Positions 1 through 9,879 of a stretch of 64,000 nt of DNA are shown in pieces. The notes under the pieces were generated by a model that worked only from the letters and a program-made list of their open reading frames with translations, was not told the origin of the DNA and searched no databases. The number at the start of each line of letters is the position of its first letter. Position 1 is the stretch's first letter. This DNA is from Leishmania martiniquensis (taxonomy: Eukaryota > Euglenozoa > Kinetoplastea > Trypanosomatida > Trypanosomatidae), in assembly GCF_017916325.1 (NCBI RefSeq), contig NC_090171.1:1539501-1603500 (forward strand), given 5' to 3'. A program made the position numbers and the translations under genes.

Positions 1-1
1 A

Positions 2-2365
2 GCATGCTTCGGGTGGCGCCTCAAAAGGTGTAGTGTCGTCGACGAAGACAAGATCATGCTTGTTCTGCAGCACCAGGCGGTGCCAGTGGTGCGCGTGACG
101 ATTGAGAGCACTGGAAGCGCGTTCGCACAGGCATGTAGTGCTTCAAGTGGCATGGAACCCGGAGCTGTTCTTGTCAACGGCACGCTCATGAGCTTCTCGC
201 AGTGTGCAGCGTATCTGCATGAGCTAACGCACGCACTCTTCAAATTGTCGGGCATCTCGCAATCTGGACCGCTGACAGATCACGTGCCAGCGAAAGAGGA
301 GAGTGCAGCAGCACCAGATTTGGAACCGGTATTATCGCCCAGCGCGCGTGAGCCATCCCAGTTGTCACCAACCGCGCAGGTAAAGGCTACCCAGCGGCGA
401 GCTGCAAAACGGGTGCGCAGTCGCTCTCCCTCGCGGCACCCGCACTTGACTGCGTCAGTGCCTCGCGCAGCGGCATTTCTTCCCGGTGCGACGGTGCGGA
501 GCCTCACCGAGGCGCCTGCAGCTGCGGCCGGGGATGACGGGAAGGCGAGCAAGGGCGAGTCGCAGCCAGATGCTTCGCCCATGACTTGTATCTCTGCCCT
601 GACTTTGGCGCCGCTGGCGGCGCCGCCTCCTGCCTTTACGGCCGCCGCAGACGTCCAGGTCAAAGCCGTGAAGCCACTGTTTGGGGCTCCCCCGAAAAGA
701 GGCAAACAGGCGAGCGGTGAGGACACAAAGTCCTTGGGCGCCGTAGCGGCACTGGTCGCTGAGATGGAAGGCAGTGAGCTGTCACCGGCGCTGCCACGGG
801 CCCCTCCTGCCTCGCGCACTAGCCCTGGTAAGTTCAGCACGGCGTCAAAGGGGGCTGCTTCCTCAGTTGACAAGGGCCCCGGTTCCAAACAGCCGCCAAC
901 GTCCTCCACCGTGTTTGCTTCCCCGATCATGCGACAGCGACGCGCTTTGGTGCCCACCACGGCCACCGCGGCATCAGCAGCGGGCTCAGTGTCACCCAGT
1001 GCTGGCGTGCATCACGCGTCCTCGGCCTCTCCGTCGCCGCCCCACGTGGCGCTCCGCATTGGAACCTTTACGATGCCCTATGCCTTCCGCCACGCGTCGA
1101 CGGCGCCCTTCGCGGCAGACGCGGCACCAGAGAATTTTGATGTGACCAGCGCCAGTAAAGCTCTGCCCTGTAGCCTCTGGTGCGACTCGGCCGGCTGGTC
1201 GACAGACTCATCGCGGCTTTGGTTGGCCCACACACACGCCGTCAGCCGCACGTTCGAATGCATGCCAGTCCCTTGCTTCTCTGAGCTGGTGCCCACGATG
1301 ACTACCGAGAAACATGGTGATGAAGGTGCTGAAAGGCAGAAGAGCAGCGCATTGGCATCGGCGCCCACGTCATCGTCACTGATGGATACGGCAGCTGCTG
1401 GAGCGCTTGTGCGTATGACGCTTTGGTGGCGCTGGCGTGAGCGCTCATCGATCTGGACGATGATGGAAGACTCGCTGCGCATAGCTGTCGGCTCAGGTCA
1501 TCTTCGCGGCGACGCCCTCGAGGCTGGTGTGCAGGCGCTGCAAGCGGGCGAGGAGGAGCAGCGCCAGTACAACGGAATAGACGCCGGCGCTGATGAGAAC
1601 GGTGGCGTACGCGGGCTCTTGTGCGAGAGAACCGCGTCAAGTATGGGCCATGCTAGCCATGGTGAGGAGCGGAAGCAGACGCCATCGTTTCCCACCTGTC
1701 CGCCGCACGCGCTGCTCCCGGTGTCGGGCAAAGCCGTGATCGAGGCGCAGCACCGCATCGCAGACACTGAGGAGGATAGGGCCCAAGAAGAGAGCGCGCA
1801 TGGGCCCCGCTACGTCGCGTGCGCTGGTGGCATTTCCTATGCTGACCGAATCGTGATTGACCACACCTATTCCACCCGTGGCTCCTACGTGGTTGCACCA
1901 CCCTCGATGACCGAGAGGACAGCAGCAGCGCCGCGCCGCTTCTTGACATTGAAGCGGAATCCTCAAGAGGACCTCCACTACCACGTTTACAAGCGCTTTA
2001 TGCCTACCGACATGCGCGTAGCGATGGCGGCGGAGACACAGACGGTTAGACCATGCAGCGTTGCTCTTGTGCAGGAGCACAGCGCTGGGCCATCGGCGGC
2101 CTACCACCTGGATCGAGATCACAGCGGCGGCGAAGGTGGCGACGAGGATGAAGAGGAGAGGGACGACGGAGGTGATGAGGCGGGCGAAAGGAAAGCGGTC
2201 AGCTCGCCAACTGCCGTACAGGTAACACCAAGGTCTCCCGCCGCGACAAAGGTGACAGGCGCCGGTGGAGGCGGCCCATACACCGACATGGACTACGTCC
2301 TGCGGTATCGCCCAGCCATTCGGCGCATTCCCATGCCGGACGTGGAGTCTCGATACGGGCCTTGA
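2..2365 (+). CDS. Hypothetical protein, 5' end open at window edge
   Basis: The frame is open from base 2, with its first visible ATG at 56 (769 residues from there to the TGA at 2363). No in-frame stop lies between the window edge and this ATG, so the true start may be outside the window. I recognise no family. The N-terminal 70 residues look folded, residues about 80-320 are rich in Ala, Ser and Pro and look disordered, and folded-looking stretches return around 330-480 and 580-670. A short acidic Glu/Asp run precedes a conserved-looking basic C-terminus. Codon use resembles its neighbours. The long frame, the strand shared with all other genes and the position in the cluster support a real gene; the function is unknown. 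Confidence 0.8.
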   Translation, partial: ACFGWRLKRCSVVDEDKIMLVLQHQAVPVVRVTIESTGSAFAQACSASSGMEPGAVLVNGTLMSFSQCAAYLHELTHALFKLSGISQSGPLTDHVPAKEESAAAPDLEPVLSPSAREPSQLSPTAQVKATQRRAAKRVRSRSPSRHPHLTASVPRAAAFLPGATVRSLTEAPAAAAGDDGKASKGESQPDASPMTCISALTLAPLAAPPPAFTAAADVQVKAVKPLFGAPPKRGKQASGEDTKSLGAVAALVAEMEGSELSPALPRAPPASRTSPGKFSTASKGAASSVDKGPGSKQPPTSSTVFASPIMRQRRALVPTTATAASAAGSVSPSAGVHHASSASPSPPHVALRIGTFTMPYAFRHASTAPFAADAAPENFDVTSASKALPCSLWCDSAGWSTDSSRLWLAHTHAVSRTFECMPVPCFSELVPTMTTEKHGDEGAERQKSSALASAPTSSSLMDTAAAGALVRMTLWWRWRERSSIWTMMEDSLRIAVGSGHLRGDALEAGVQALQAGEEEQRQYNGIDAGADENGGVRGLLCERTASSMGHASHGEERKQTPSFPTCPPHALLPVSGKAVIEAQHRIADTEEDRAQEESAHGPRYVACAGGISYADRIVIDHTYSTRGSYVVAPPSMTERTAAAPRRFLTLKRNPQEDLHYHVYKRFMPTDMRVAMAAETQTVRPCSVALVQEHSAGPSAAYHLDRDHSGGEGGDEDEEERDDGGDEAGERKAVSSPTAVQVTPRSPAATKVTGAGGGGPYTDMDYVLRYRPAIRRIPMPDVESRYGP

Positions 2366-2590
2366 CAGAGGAGTGTGGGGGGGGCATAGAGGGAGCGCCG
2401 AAGTGAAAAAGAGAGGGGAAGGACGATGCCTTCACATGGTGCGTTTTATTTATTTATTTTTCGCTTACACGGGGGCCCTCCTTTGACAGTCGTGCGATTA
2501 CCTTGGGACCACAAAACGTCCGCACTGTACACTTCGCGCCCGCCAAACATGCAGATACGAATTGCGACGAAGTCGCGCCTCTTTTCCAGG

Positions 2591-2903
2591 TCAACGCATC
2601 CATTCTGCCCCGACAACATGAGCCGCGCCTCACGCTGCGCGCCCTGTCACAGAGTCATCGCGCTTGTGCGCAGCAGCCGTGAGGCACGCGCTACAGCAGC
2701 GCTGGCCCCGTTTTCCGAGCACGGCCTCTGCCGCAGGCACGGCCCACACCCGCTTTGAAGGTCGCCTTGCAGGTGCTCACAGGATGCCGACCACCACCCC
2801 GGCGCATTTCCCTCGGGGCGGCTCGAGGCTTTCCCCCGCCCTTACCCTTCACAGCGTGAGCACTTGGGCCCCTTGCGATCGCATGCACTCTGGTGGCAGC
2901 ACA
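2591..2903 (+). repeat. 313-bp inverted repeat, left arm
   Basis: Compared base by base, this segment is the exact reverse complement of 20395-20707. It begins TCAACGCATCC and ends GGCAGCACA. Similarity stops abruptly at both ends, and I see no target-site duplication or obvious transposon terminus. It starts about 225 bases after the stop of the upstream gene, so it probably lies in that gene's 3' UTR. It could be a copy of a dispersed retroposon remnant of the SIDER type known in Leishmania, but I could not match it to a consensus. Confidence 0.95.
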
Positions 2904-3057
2904 ACCCAAAGGCCCAAGAAGGCGAGCAGAGCAAAAAACATAAGCTGCAATGCTTAGGCGCATCGGCAGTGCTGAAGTCATCACACTCACCATACGCACG
3001 TTGGTCGTAACGCTCGATGAATACGGTACAGGGAAGAGGATCGCTGTAGAACGTTGT

Positions 3058-3079
3058 TCGTTTTTTTTTCGTTGCCCAG
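3058..3079 (+). promoter_or_regulatory. Candidate spliced-leader acceptor for the 3540 gene
   Basis: A nearly uninterrupted run of T is followed by the first AG at 3078-3079. Several weaker tracts lie closer to the start codon, so this choice is uncertain. Confidence 0.3.
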
Positions 3080-3539
3080 TGCGCGCTTGCTCCCTTCCCC
3101 TAACCCTTCCTGCCCTGATGGATACTTGCCTCGTTGCCACTGCCCTTTACACTTCCTCACTGGATCCAACGCTCCTCTCACCGCCTTTTGTGCGGTTGAA
3201 AGTTTTTTCTTTTCTCTTCGCGTCGCCCTTCCCATTCGCGGCGCACATCTGCTCCCTCTTCCTCGGCACTTAGCACACAAAGGCGCGAATCACCTGAAAG
3301 CCTCTGCGGCACGGGTTGGGTGGTGCCGGCAGCTTCTTTTACTCTTTATTTGGATGCTTGGCTTTGTGCTCCTCCGTTCGATTACTGGTGCCGAGGCCGT
3401 GGAGAGGAGAGCGCTTGAGCGTCCCAACACTCTCTCTTATCCCGCTGCTTTCGCTTGAGCTCGCCTCTTCTCAACGGGGCAGGCCGTGTATTCTAAAGAA
3501 CGCCCTCGCCGACGCCGTGATTTTTTCTTTGACGTGGTC

Positions 3540-6500
3540 ATGACGTCTCGGGAGCACCTCACGCAGGCGCGGCATGTCATGCTGCTGTCAAATGATGCTC
3601 CGGTGTTGAACAGATGCGCCAGGGAGGAAGCGCACCTCAAGCAGCGACTCGCTCAATCGACTGCAGCCTGCGCGCTCTTGACACAGCAAAGCCACGCCGC
3701 TGCCGCTCGTGAGGAGCGCTCCCACGAATCTCGGCTGCGAGCGCAGCTCACAGCTTTGCTCTCCGACGCGCCTGATATAGTTTTGCCGTCCGTCACCACA
3801 CTCTCCACCACGCAAGATTCGACCATTGCTGCAGAAGGTGGCGGCAAACACGCAGCAGCAGCGAACGGCTGTTCTACGCCCCGGCTCACCATCGCTAGGA
3901 GCGCTGCTGTGATACCGTCTCCGGGCCTGAAATCGAGCAGCGCTACAGCTGCCGGGGAGAGCGCCACCCCCGCCGCATCGCCACCTTGCATGGTGGGGTT
4001 CCCAGACGCGTTTGAGTCCAGCGGCTTCAAGTCCACGATTCACTGGGCCTCGGTGGCGTACGACGAAACGTTTCTCACTGCGTATGGCCCTCGCCAGTGC
4101 CGCAAAGAAGCTCAGGCCAAGATGCTCGCAGGCACAGGAGGCTCGGCAGCGGCGCGCGAGGCGCAGCCGCACAGGCTCATGACCGCCGTCGCGTGCTACT
4201 TGCTGAATGAAGTGCTCTGCGCCGACGCAGCGGTGTCGAAGCTATGGCAGGAGAAGCTTCGCCAGCCGATCTTCGACGCTATCTTCAGCTCGCATACCAT
4301 TGCGATGGGGCAAGAACGGTGTCGTGCGCAGCGTGGCGGTGGCGTCGGAAGCGCTACCGTCGCCGATGCCATTGTTCATAGAACGATTGGGCCGACTTCC
4401 TCTCTTCTACCGGGCCATGCGGCCGACTGCTCGGGAGCGACGTCATTTCCGCCCCGCACCAACACTTACACCACGCGTGAGGGCTTTGCGTTGCTTCGCC
4501 TTTGGTTTGAGGAGGTGGCAGTGGAGCAGCGGGAGAAGGCGTCCGTGTGCCATCGCGTTCGTAGTCTTCAGGACGCCATGGCGCGTCGTCAGATGGCCGT
4601 CCGATTCTTCCAGCGGCGCGCGCACCAGGCAGAGCTACAAGCACTTTTCACTGTATGGCGCGCCCACACTCGGCAGCGTCGCGCGAATCGCCGCGCTATG
4701 GAGTGCTACTTGATGAAACGGCACCACCGCCATGTGGAGGAGACGGTTTTCTTGCGCTGGCGCCGCTTCACTCTTCGCTCCAAGGTTGAGGCGCTACAGC
4801 GGCGTGTGCTCAACCTTGCGGCGAGCCGAGACTCCGCCGCGCGCGAGCACGCCGCCGCGCTGCGGGAGCTGCAAGACCAACTCTCCAGGAAGCGTCGCCA
4901 GCACTTGGAGGAGGCTTTTGAGCGAGACACGCTGCACTCGCAGGTGCTAGATAGTCACGCCATGGAGGTCGACGCGCTGCAGCTGATGCTGAAGATGGAG
5001 AAGTTGCAGACGGTGGAGTCCAGTAAGTGGGCGATGCGGTGGGAGCGCGTGGCAAAGACGTTTCGCCCCGCAAAGCCCTGCCCGGCAGTCCCCCGCTCCA
5101 TCTGGGCTGTGGCCCGTGCCCTGCTAAGCACTGAGGAGGCCTTGGCTGCCGTGATACTGCAGCACAAGGGAGATCAGCTAGTGCCGAGCCAGACGCCAGG
5201 CTCGCTGATGCCGCAGGCGCGGCAGCAGATGGAGCAGGTGCTGCTGATGTGGGTGAATTCGATCATGGAGGCGTCGCCGCAGGCGGCCACATGGGTCAAC
5301 GTCGATGCCTTCACATGCGGCCAAAGGGCGGAAGAGCACGGCATCTTGCTCTCGCAGAAACACCCGTCCTCAAGGAAGTCTGCGGCACAACGTTCTGGCA
5401 AGGTGGCCGGCGCAGGTAACCCTAGATGCGAGTTCAACATCTACATGCTCGTTTGCCTTGTGCGCGAGCTGCGCCGGTGCTACACGAGGGCTGGGCTGAT
5501 GGAAAAGGTGGAGGAATGGGACACCCCTGACGGCGCCAATGAGGGTGGCCCGTCCACCTTGGCGGACTGCTTCCAGGAACTGGCGCAGCTCATCGTAGCC
5601 CAGACGTGTGGCGGCCTCTACCCGCCACTGCTGGCCCACTGCCCCTCGTGGCCGCTCTGGTTCACGGCCGAAGGCGTCTTCTTCGAGCCTGCTTCGAACC
5701 TGGAAGGGCCGGCGCGGCGGCGGAGGCAGCAGCAGCAGCACACGACATTTCTATGGCTGCTCGCCTCGCTCCTTGTCGGCCACGTCCAGGTAATGTGGAT
5801 GCCACCTTTCGGCGACAGGGTAGCACCACCGCTTCAGCGGCCGGCGGAGGAGACGGAGACGCTGCAATGCAAACACGAGGCAGAGATGATGAAACTCACT
5901 CAAGTCAGCTTTATAGCACGGCACGCTGCGCCGCCAGCTCGATTGGCCGCGGTGGCTCGAGGAACTTCCGTGGTGGCACCGAACACTCTCTTGCCAAAGA
6001 AGCGATCTGCTGCTCGGCCGGCGGCACCGTTCCCGGCGCGCGCCGCCACGAGGGCCTCCTCTGCCGCTACCGCTGTCGAGAACACGGAAGGCGAGGCTGC
6101 TGCTGGCTGGGGTATGACCCTGGAGGCGGCGCTGCGAGCACGCTGCCAGGAGGCGCGTGGTAGCACCCGCAGCAGCGGTAGCAGCGTGCTCTCTGGAACG
6201 GACTTGCGAACTGCCGCGGGTGAATCCCTGTCCGACATCGAGGCATTTCTGGGGATGGAGCCGACGCAGGTAGAGTCGCTCAAGGGCATGTCGGACACGT
6301 GCAGCAGCGAGGGCGAAGACGACAAAGATCGGTTGGTCGACGGGCTGCTTCATGAGCTTTTCAAAGCCGAGGATGCAGAGGCGCAGCAACGTCGCACCAT
6401 GCGCCTGCAAGGGGGCGGGTGTGGCCGGCAGACTTGTGACACCGCTGCTGCCGCTGGTACTGCCAGGCCCGTTGACGGGAATCTCTCCAAAGGTGCCACC

Positions 6501-8240
6501 ATTCTCACAGCGGAGCAGCTGAGGCTGCTGCGCTCCCTCCCGGGCCGAAGCTTCGGGTTCGACACGCTCCGACCCATCGCCACCGCACCGTCCAAGGCTG
6601 CACCAGAGGCAGGGGTGCCCTTGACAACCCACTCCAGTACCGCCAGTTACGCCTCTGCGGCTTCTCTCTACTCGTTTCTGGTCAATACCCTGAACGACAC
6701 GGTAGCTCGGCAGCAGTGGCACGGGCTGGCGCGCATCGTGACGTCGCTGGTGGTGCGCTTTCATGTTCTTGACTATGAGGAGACCACGCGGCTGGTGGCC
6801 ATGTTGGAAACGGCGAGGGAGAGTCATGCGGATTGGAAGAGCGCGAGAGTGTCACACCCAAGCCCGATGCCGGGCTCTGGCAGTCCGGCGGCCGGACTGC
6901 CTCCAGTCCCCGTAGGATGTACGCCTGCAATGACTACGAAGAAGAATGCCTGCGAAGGCGCTGCAGGCGTGGACAACCCGCGAAGTAGTGGCAGAATTGC
7001 CGCGCGACTCGTGCCCACGGCGCCATCACAGTTATCCCAGCCGCCACCGGCAAGGTGGCCGACTAATAAGGTGCAGCGGCATCTGGACAGGGCGCGCGGT
7101 TTCCCACGCACAACCATTGCGTCGGATTCGGGAGCGACGCCATCGCTGGAGGAGGTGGAGCATGCGGTGCCTGTCACCTCGGCACAGGCGTTGGCCACAA
7201 CTGTAACCTCGGTCATGCTGGGCGAGGAGCTCCGCCGCCACGGTGCTCACGAAGAGGGCTCCGCACAGGAGAGCTTCAGCAACAACTCGCCGGCTGGCTA
7301 CTCTGGACAAACGTTGACCTCGTTAGGGCCGTGCCCCTTCAGTGATCCTCCGAACAGTACCGAGGCATCGTCGATGATGGTGCCGCTTCTGTCTTCTGAG
7401 ATACACACACCCGTCATTCCCACCGCGGCTTTCTTGTCTGCGGATGGAGATGCATACGGCGTGGAGCAGTATGCGGCGGAAGCGACGAATCACAGCTCAG
7501 GAATCACTCCAAAGTATCGCCGCGTCTCTCGCTCGGCCACGACGGAGAACGCACGCACCATCGCCGCCACCACCAAGAAGGCTGGAAAGCACGACTCTGC
7601 CGGGGTGCTTGCGCGTGACCAAGGCGCTGAAGATTCACGGCCTCAGGCCGATGCACCCGCGCCGCCTGTGAGGATGCACGAAACGGCGCAGCAGCCTTTC
7701 AAAGGCACGCAAGATGCATACTCGGGCACATTGGTGCACGACACCGCTGCCTTTGCAGAGGCCCATGCACGCGCTTCCACACGGTACTCGGCGCAGTCGC
7801 CGCCGCCATCCGCGCGTGCGGAACACACCGCAGCAGCAAGCGCTACATCGACCGGCTCAGCGTGTCTTTGGGCAACGGAGAATGTCTTAGCGCCCCTGCC
7901 CAATGCCTGCTCCTCTTCTAGTGCCGCCCCCTCTTCACGTCCAAGCGACACCCCTTGGACCGCCTCCGGCACCTACATATCACCCACAAACGTGACCTTG
8001 CAGGTTCCCCTACCTCCGACTCTCCCGGCACCGGCACTACCACCTTCACTTCCACCTCCACCGGCGCCACTGGCCGCACCACCTTCACCTTCACCCCCAT
8101 CGGCGCCTGCTTCGAATGATTTACCGGACCCCACGACGGTGCCGCAAAACCCGCTTAGTCCGCTTGTCCTTCACGCCGCTCCTCCGCCGCAGTCGGGGGC
8201 TCAGAAGGGACGCAAAGACCATTTCCAGATGAGGCCTTGA
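3540..8240 (+). CDS. Large hypothetical protein with Sfi1-like and coiled-coil segments
   Basis: The frame is open from 3486, but that first codon is GTG; the first ATG is at 3540, giving 1566 residues. Residues about 345-410 are rich in Arg and carry repeated F-x-x-W-R spacing (LFTVWRAH, VFLRWRRF), resembling the centrin-binding repeats of Sfi1-type proteins. They run into a predicted coiled coil to about residue 490. A segment near residue 565 (LLMWVNS) faintly recalls a calponin-homology domain; this is weak. From about 780 onward the protein is mostly low complexity, with a more structured patch near 1030-1110 and a Pro-rich tail after about 1490. I infer a cytoskeletal or basal-body role only from the Sfi1-like repeats. 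The exact function is unknown. Confidence 0.85.
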   Translation: MTSREHLTQARHVMLLSNDAPVLNRCAREEAHLKQRLAQSTAACALLTQQSHAAAAREERSHESRLRAQLTALLSDAPDIVLPSVTTLSTTQDSTIAAEGGGKHAAAANGCSTPRLTIARSAAVIPSPGLKSSSATAAGESATPAASPPCMVGFPDAFESSGFKSTIHWASVAYDETFLTAYGPRQCRKEAQAKMLAGTGGSAAAREAQPHRLMTAVACYLLNEVLCADAAVSKLWQEKLRQPIFDAIFSSHTIAMGQERCRAQRGGGVGSATVADAIVHRTIGPTSSLLPGHAADCSGATSFPPRTNTYTTREGFALLRLWFEEVAVEQREKASVCHRVRSLQDAMARRQMAVRFFQRRAHQAELQALFTVWRAHTRQRRANRRAMECYLMKRHHRHVEETVFLRWRRFTLRSKVEALQRRVLNLAASRDSAAREHAAALRELQDQLSRKRRQHLEEAFERDTLHSQVLDSHAMEVDALQLMLKMEKLQTVESSKWAMRWERVAKTFRPAKPCPAVPRSIWAVARALLSTEEALAAVILQHKGDQLVPSQTPGSLMPQARQQMEQVLLMWVNSIMEASPQAATWVNVDAFTCGQRAEEHGILLSQKHPSSRKSAAQRSGKVAGAGNPRCEFNIYMLVCLVRELRRCYTRAGLMEKVEEWDTPDGANEGGPSTLADCFQELAQLIVAQTCGGLYPPLLAHCPSWPLWFTAEGVFFEPASNLEGPARRRRQQQQHTTFLWLLASLLVGHVQVMWMPPFGDRVAPPLQRPAEETETLQCKHEAEMMKLTQVSFIARHAAPPARLAAVARGTSVVAPNTLLPKKRSAARPAAPFPARAATRASSAATAVENTEGEAAAGWGMTLEAALRARCQEARGSTRSSGSSVLSGTDLRTAAGESLSDIEAFLGMEPTQVESLKGMSDTCSSEGEDDKDRLVDGLLHELFKAEDAEAQQRRTMRLQGGGCGRQTCDTAAAAGTARPVDGNLSKGATILTAEQLRLLRSLPGRSFGFDTLRPIATAPSKAAPEAGVPLTTHSSTASYASAASLYSFLVNTLNDTVARQQWHGLARIVTSLVVRFHVLDYEETTRLVAMLETARESHADWKSARVSHPSPMPGSGSPAAGLPPVPVGCTPAMTTKKNACEGAAGVDNPRSSGRIAARLVPTAPSQLSQPPPARWPTNKVQRHLDRARGFPRTTIASDSGATPSLEEVEHAVPVTSAQALATTVTSVMLGEELRRHGAHEEGSAQESFSNNSPAGYSGQTLTSLGPCPFSDPPNSTEASSMMVPLLSSEIHTPVIPTAAFLSADGDAYGVEQYAAEATNHSSGITPKYRRVSRSATTENARTIAATTKKAGKHDSAGVLARDQGAEDSRPQADAPAPPVRMHETAQQPFKGTQDAYSGTLVHDTAAFAEAHARASTRYSAQSPPPSARAEHTAAASATSTGSACLWATENVLAPLPNACSSSSAAPSSRPSDTPWTASGTYISPTNVTLQVPLPPTLPAPALPPSLPPPPAPLAAPPSPSPPSAPASNDLPDPTTVPQNPLSPLVLHAAPPPQSGAQKGRKDHFQMRP

Positions 8241-9495
8241 GCAGTACGACGCTGTGCGAGTCACCGCCTTCCCCGCATCAGTCTCTGCCTCCTCTCTCTC
8301 GGAATACATCTTTGCTCTTTATCGTTTGATATATGCGTTCGAAAGCACGTTTGTCCGTAGGGGACTCATCTCATGTGCAGGGCATGCTTGTGTGTGTGTG
8401 TCTCCGCTTCTTTCCTCCTCCCTCCTCTCTCGTCTCGCTTTACTTGATGTGTCATGTTTCCCTCCGATGTACTCTATTTTTATCCTCCCTGGGCGTACGT
8501 GACCGTCGCTTATCATTCACATCGCCCCCTTCTCTCCCTCTCCTCTCCCCTCACTCGGTCTTTGGTTGCCCTCTGACTCTCTTTCTCACACATACAGACG
8601 CGCTCTCAACGCTCATGGATGAACCGCGAGCTCTTTTCACTGGAACGGCACCGTGCGCTGCTTCTCTGGGCTTATCAACAAGGCGGCGCGCGCGCTCACT
8701 CATTTCCTTCAGGGGAAGGAGGAGAGAAGGTGTGTATGCGCCCGCCGATGATGCCTCGGCTGCTTTTCCTCGCTCCCCATATCTGCGCCGCTGCTGGATC
8801 TGCCTCATATCCTCCGTCTTGTGTGCACCCCACGCCTGCCGCGCATGTCCGTGAAGGAAGCATGCCCGGTGTCTTCGGCCCCGCCGCTGCAGGAAAGAAA
8901 ACGAAAAAGCTGGCGCGCCTATAAGGGGTGGGGGGGGGGATCGGCGCCCGGTGCACCGCCCATCTCACCACGGCGTACCCCATACTCTCGACACACGGCG
9001 GTTGTGTGCGCCGCATGATAGTGCATGATGACGCATACTTCGATCAGCGCATCCGCATTGCTTTGTCTCTGCCTCTCCACATTGCACACCTCTCTTTCTG
9101 CTTTCCTCCTCTGCTCTTCCTCGCGGTCTGAGTTACGAGCCGCAGCGGCCTCTCTTCCTCCCCCCTCCCCCCACACGCACCAGTCAGTGACGTGAGGTCT
9201 CCGGCACGCATCTCTCTTTTGGCGATTTAGATCTATCTGTGCGTTGTATCCTTCATGGTTGTCGCCGTTTTCTTCCTTCTCCGTGTGTAAAGCGCAGCGT
9301 CGGTGGCTCGGAACGCACACAGCACACACGTACACGCTCCGGTAGAAGCGTTCGACCCCGTCTTTCCTTAGGGCGTGGCATGCGTTTCCCTGTATGCCAC
9401 TGGCAAGATTACCCCGCCTCCCCACGCCCCCCCTTTACCTTACAGTGCCATAGACAGAAAGATAGGATAGAAGGATCGGGCGCAAGCCGTCAGGA
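8241..9495 (+). other. Intergenic region, no gene seen
   Basis: The spacer is pyrimidine-rich with a GT run near 8391 and a G-rich run (GGGGT followed by ten G) at 8925-8939. A good splice-acceptor candidate lies near 9150. Its small open frames have low-complexity composition and no recognisable domain. Confidence 0.6.
9150..9183 (+). promoter_or_regulatory. Candidate spliced-leader acceptor for the 9496 gene
   Basis: A C/T tract is followed by the AG at 9182-9183, giving a predicted 5' UTR of about 310 bases. An alternative AG after the tract ending near 9128 is also plausible. Confidence 0.45.
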
Positions 9496-9879
9496 ATGGC
9501 GAAAACGTGCGGCGACGTGGAGAAGGAGCTGGCGAACTTGCGGGTGCCCGCGCACTCGCTGTGCGAGGTTCCATTAGAGAGTGCCTCGCTGACGCCCTCC
9601 AACACAGTGATGACGCCCGGATACCGTGGTGGCACTGCGCAGGCTACCAAGAGTGGTAAACTACGAGAGCGCATCAAGCCCTATCCCGTCGCTCGCAGAA
9701 AACCGGCCTACTACGGCGTACTGGAGGACGCTGAGCGGCGACGCGCGCGCGAGATGCGGCGCACCTTGCGCCTCGCCGAGGCTGAAAAGCGAAAGCAGCG
9801 GTACCGAATGCTTGCTGCGGCGCTTGTGCTCATCATGGCACTTGGACTCGGCCTCTTGAAGCTTTCACATGTTGTATGA
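9496..9879 (+). CDS. Small probable tail-anchored membrane protein
   Basis: This 127-residue protein begins at an ATG. It has a polar N-terminal half, a strongly basic and helical stretch (residues about 75-103, rich in Arg, Glu and Lys), and a single hydrophobic segment (about 106-122) ending five or so residues before the stop. That layout is typical of a C-terminally tail-anchored protein with its bulk in the cytosol. The basic residues next to the anchor would suit a mitochondrial outer membrane, ER or glycosomal destination, which I cannot tell apart. I do not recognise the family. It sits alone between two long spacers, in line with the cluster. Confidence 0.72.
   Translation: MAKTCGDVEKELANLRVPAHSLCEVPLESASLTPSNTVMTPGYRGGTAQATKSGKLRERIKPYPVARRKPAYYGVLEDAERRRAREMRRTLRLAEAEKRKQRYRMLAAALVLIMALGLGLLKLSHVV

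Larger units (their letters stand above)
2366..3539 (+). other. Intergenic region with one arm of the inverted repeat
   Basis: This 1.2-kb spacer should hold the 3' UTR of the upstream gene and the 5' UTR of the downstream one. It contains one 313-bp arm of a perfect inverted repeat and a T-rich tract near 3058. The short frames here look like chance frames and I see no gene. Confidence 0.6.

Noticed and set aside
280..966. 228-codon minus-strand frame inside the first gene
   Set aside because: It is a shadow of GC-rich coding sequence, with no domain and against the strand of every other gene.
5751..6827. 358-codon minus-strand frame
   Set aside because: It lies within the low-complexity part of the 3540 gene and has no family signature; GC-rich third positions explain it.
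9330..9360. Possible tRNA B box (GTTCGACCCC)
   Set aside because: No A box or acceptor-stem pairing was found around it.
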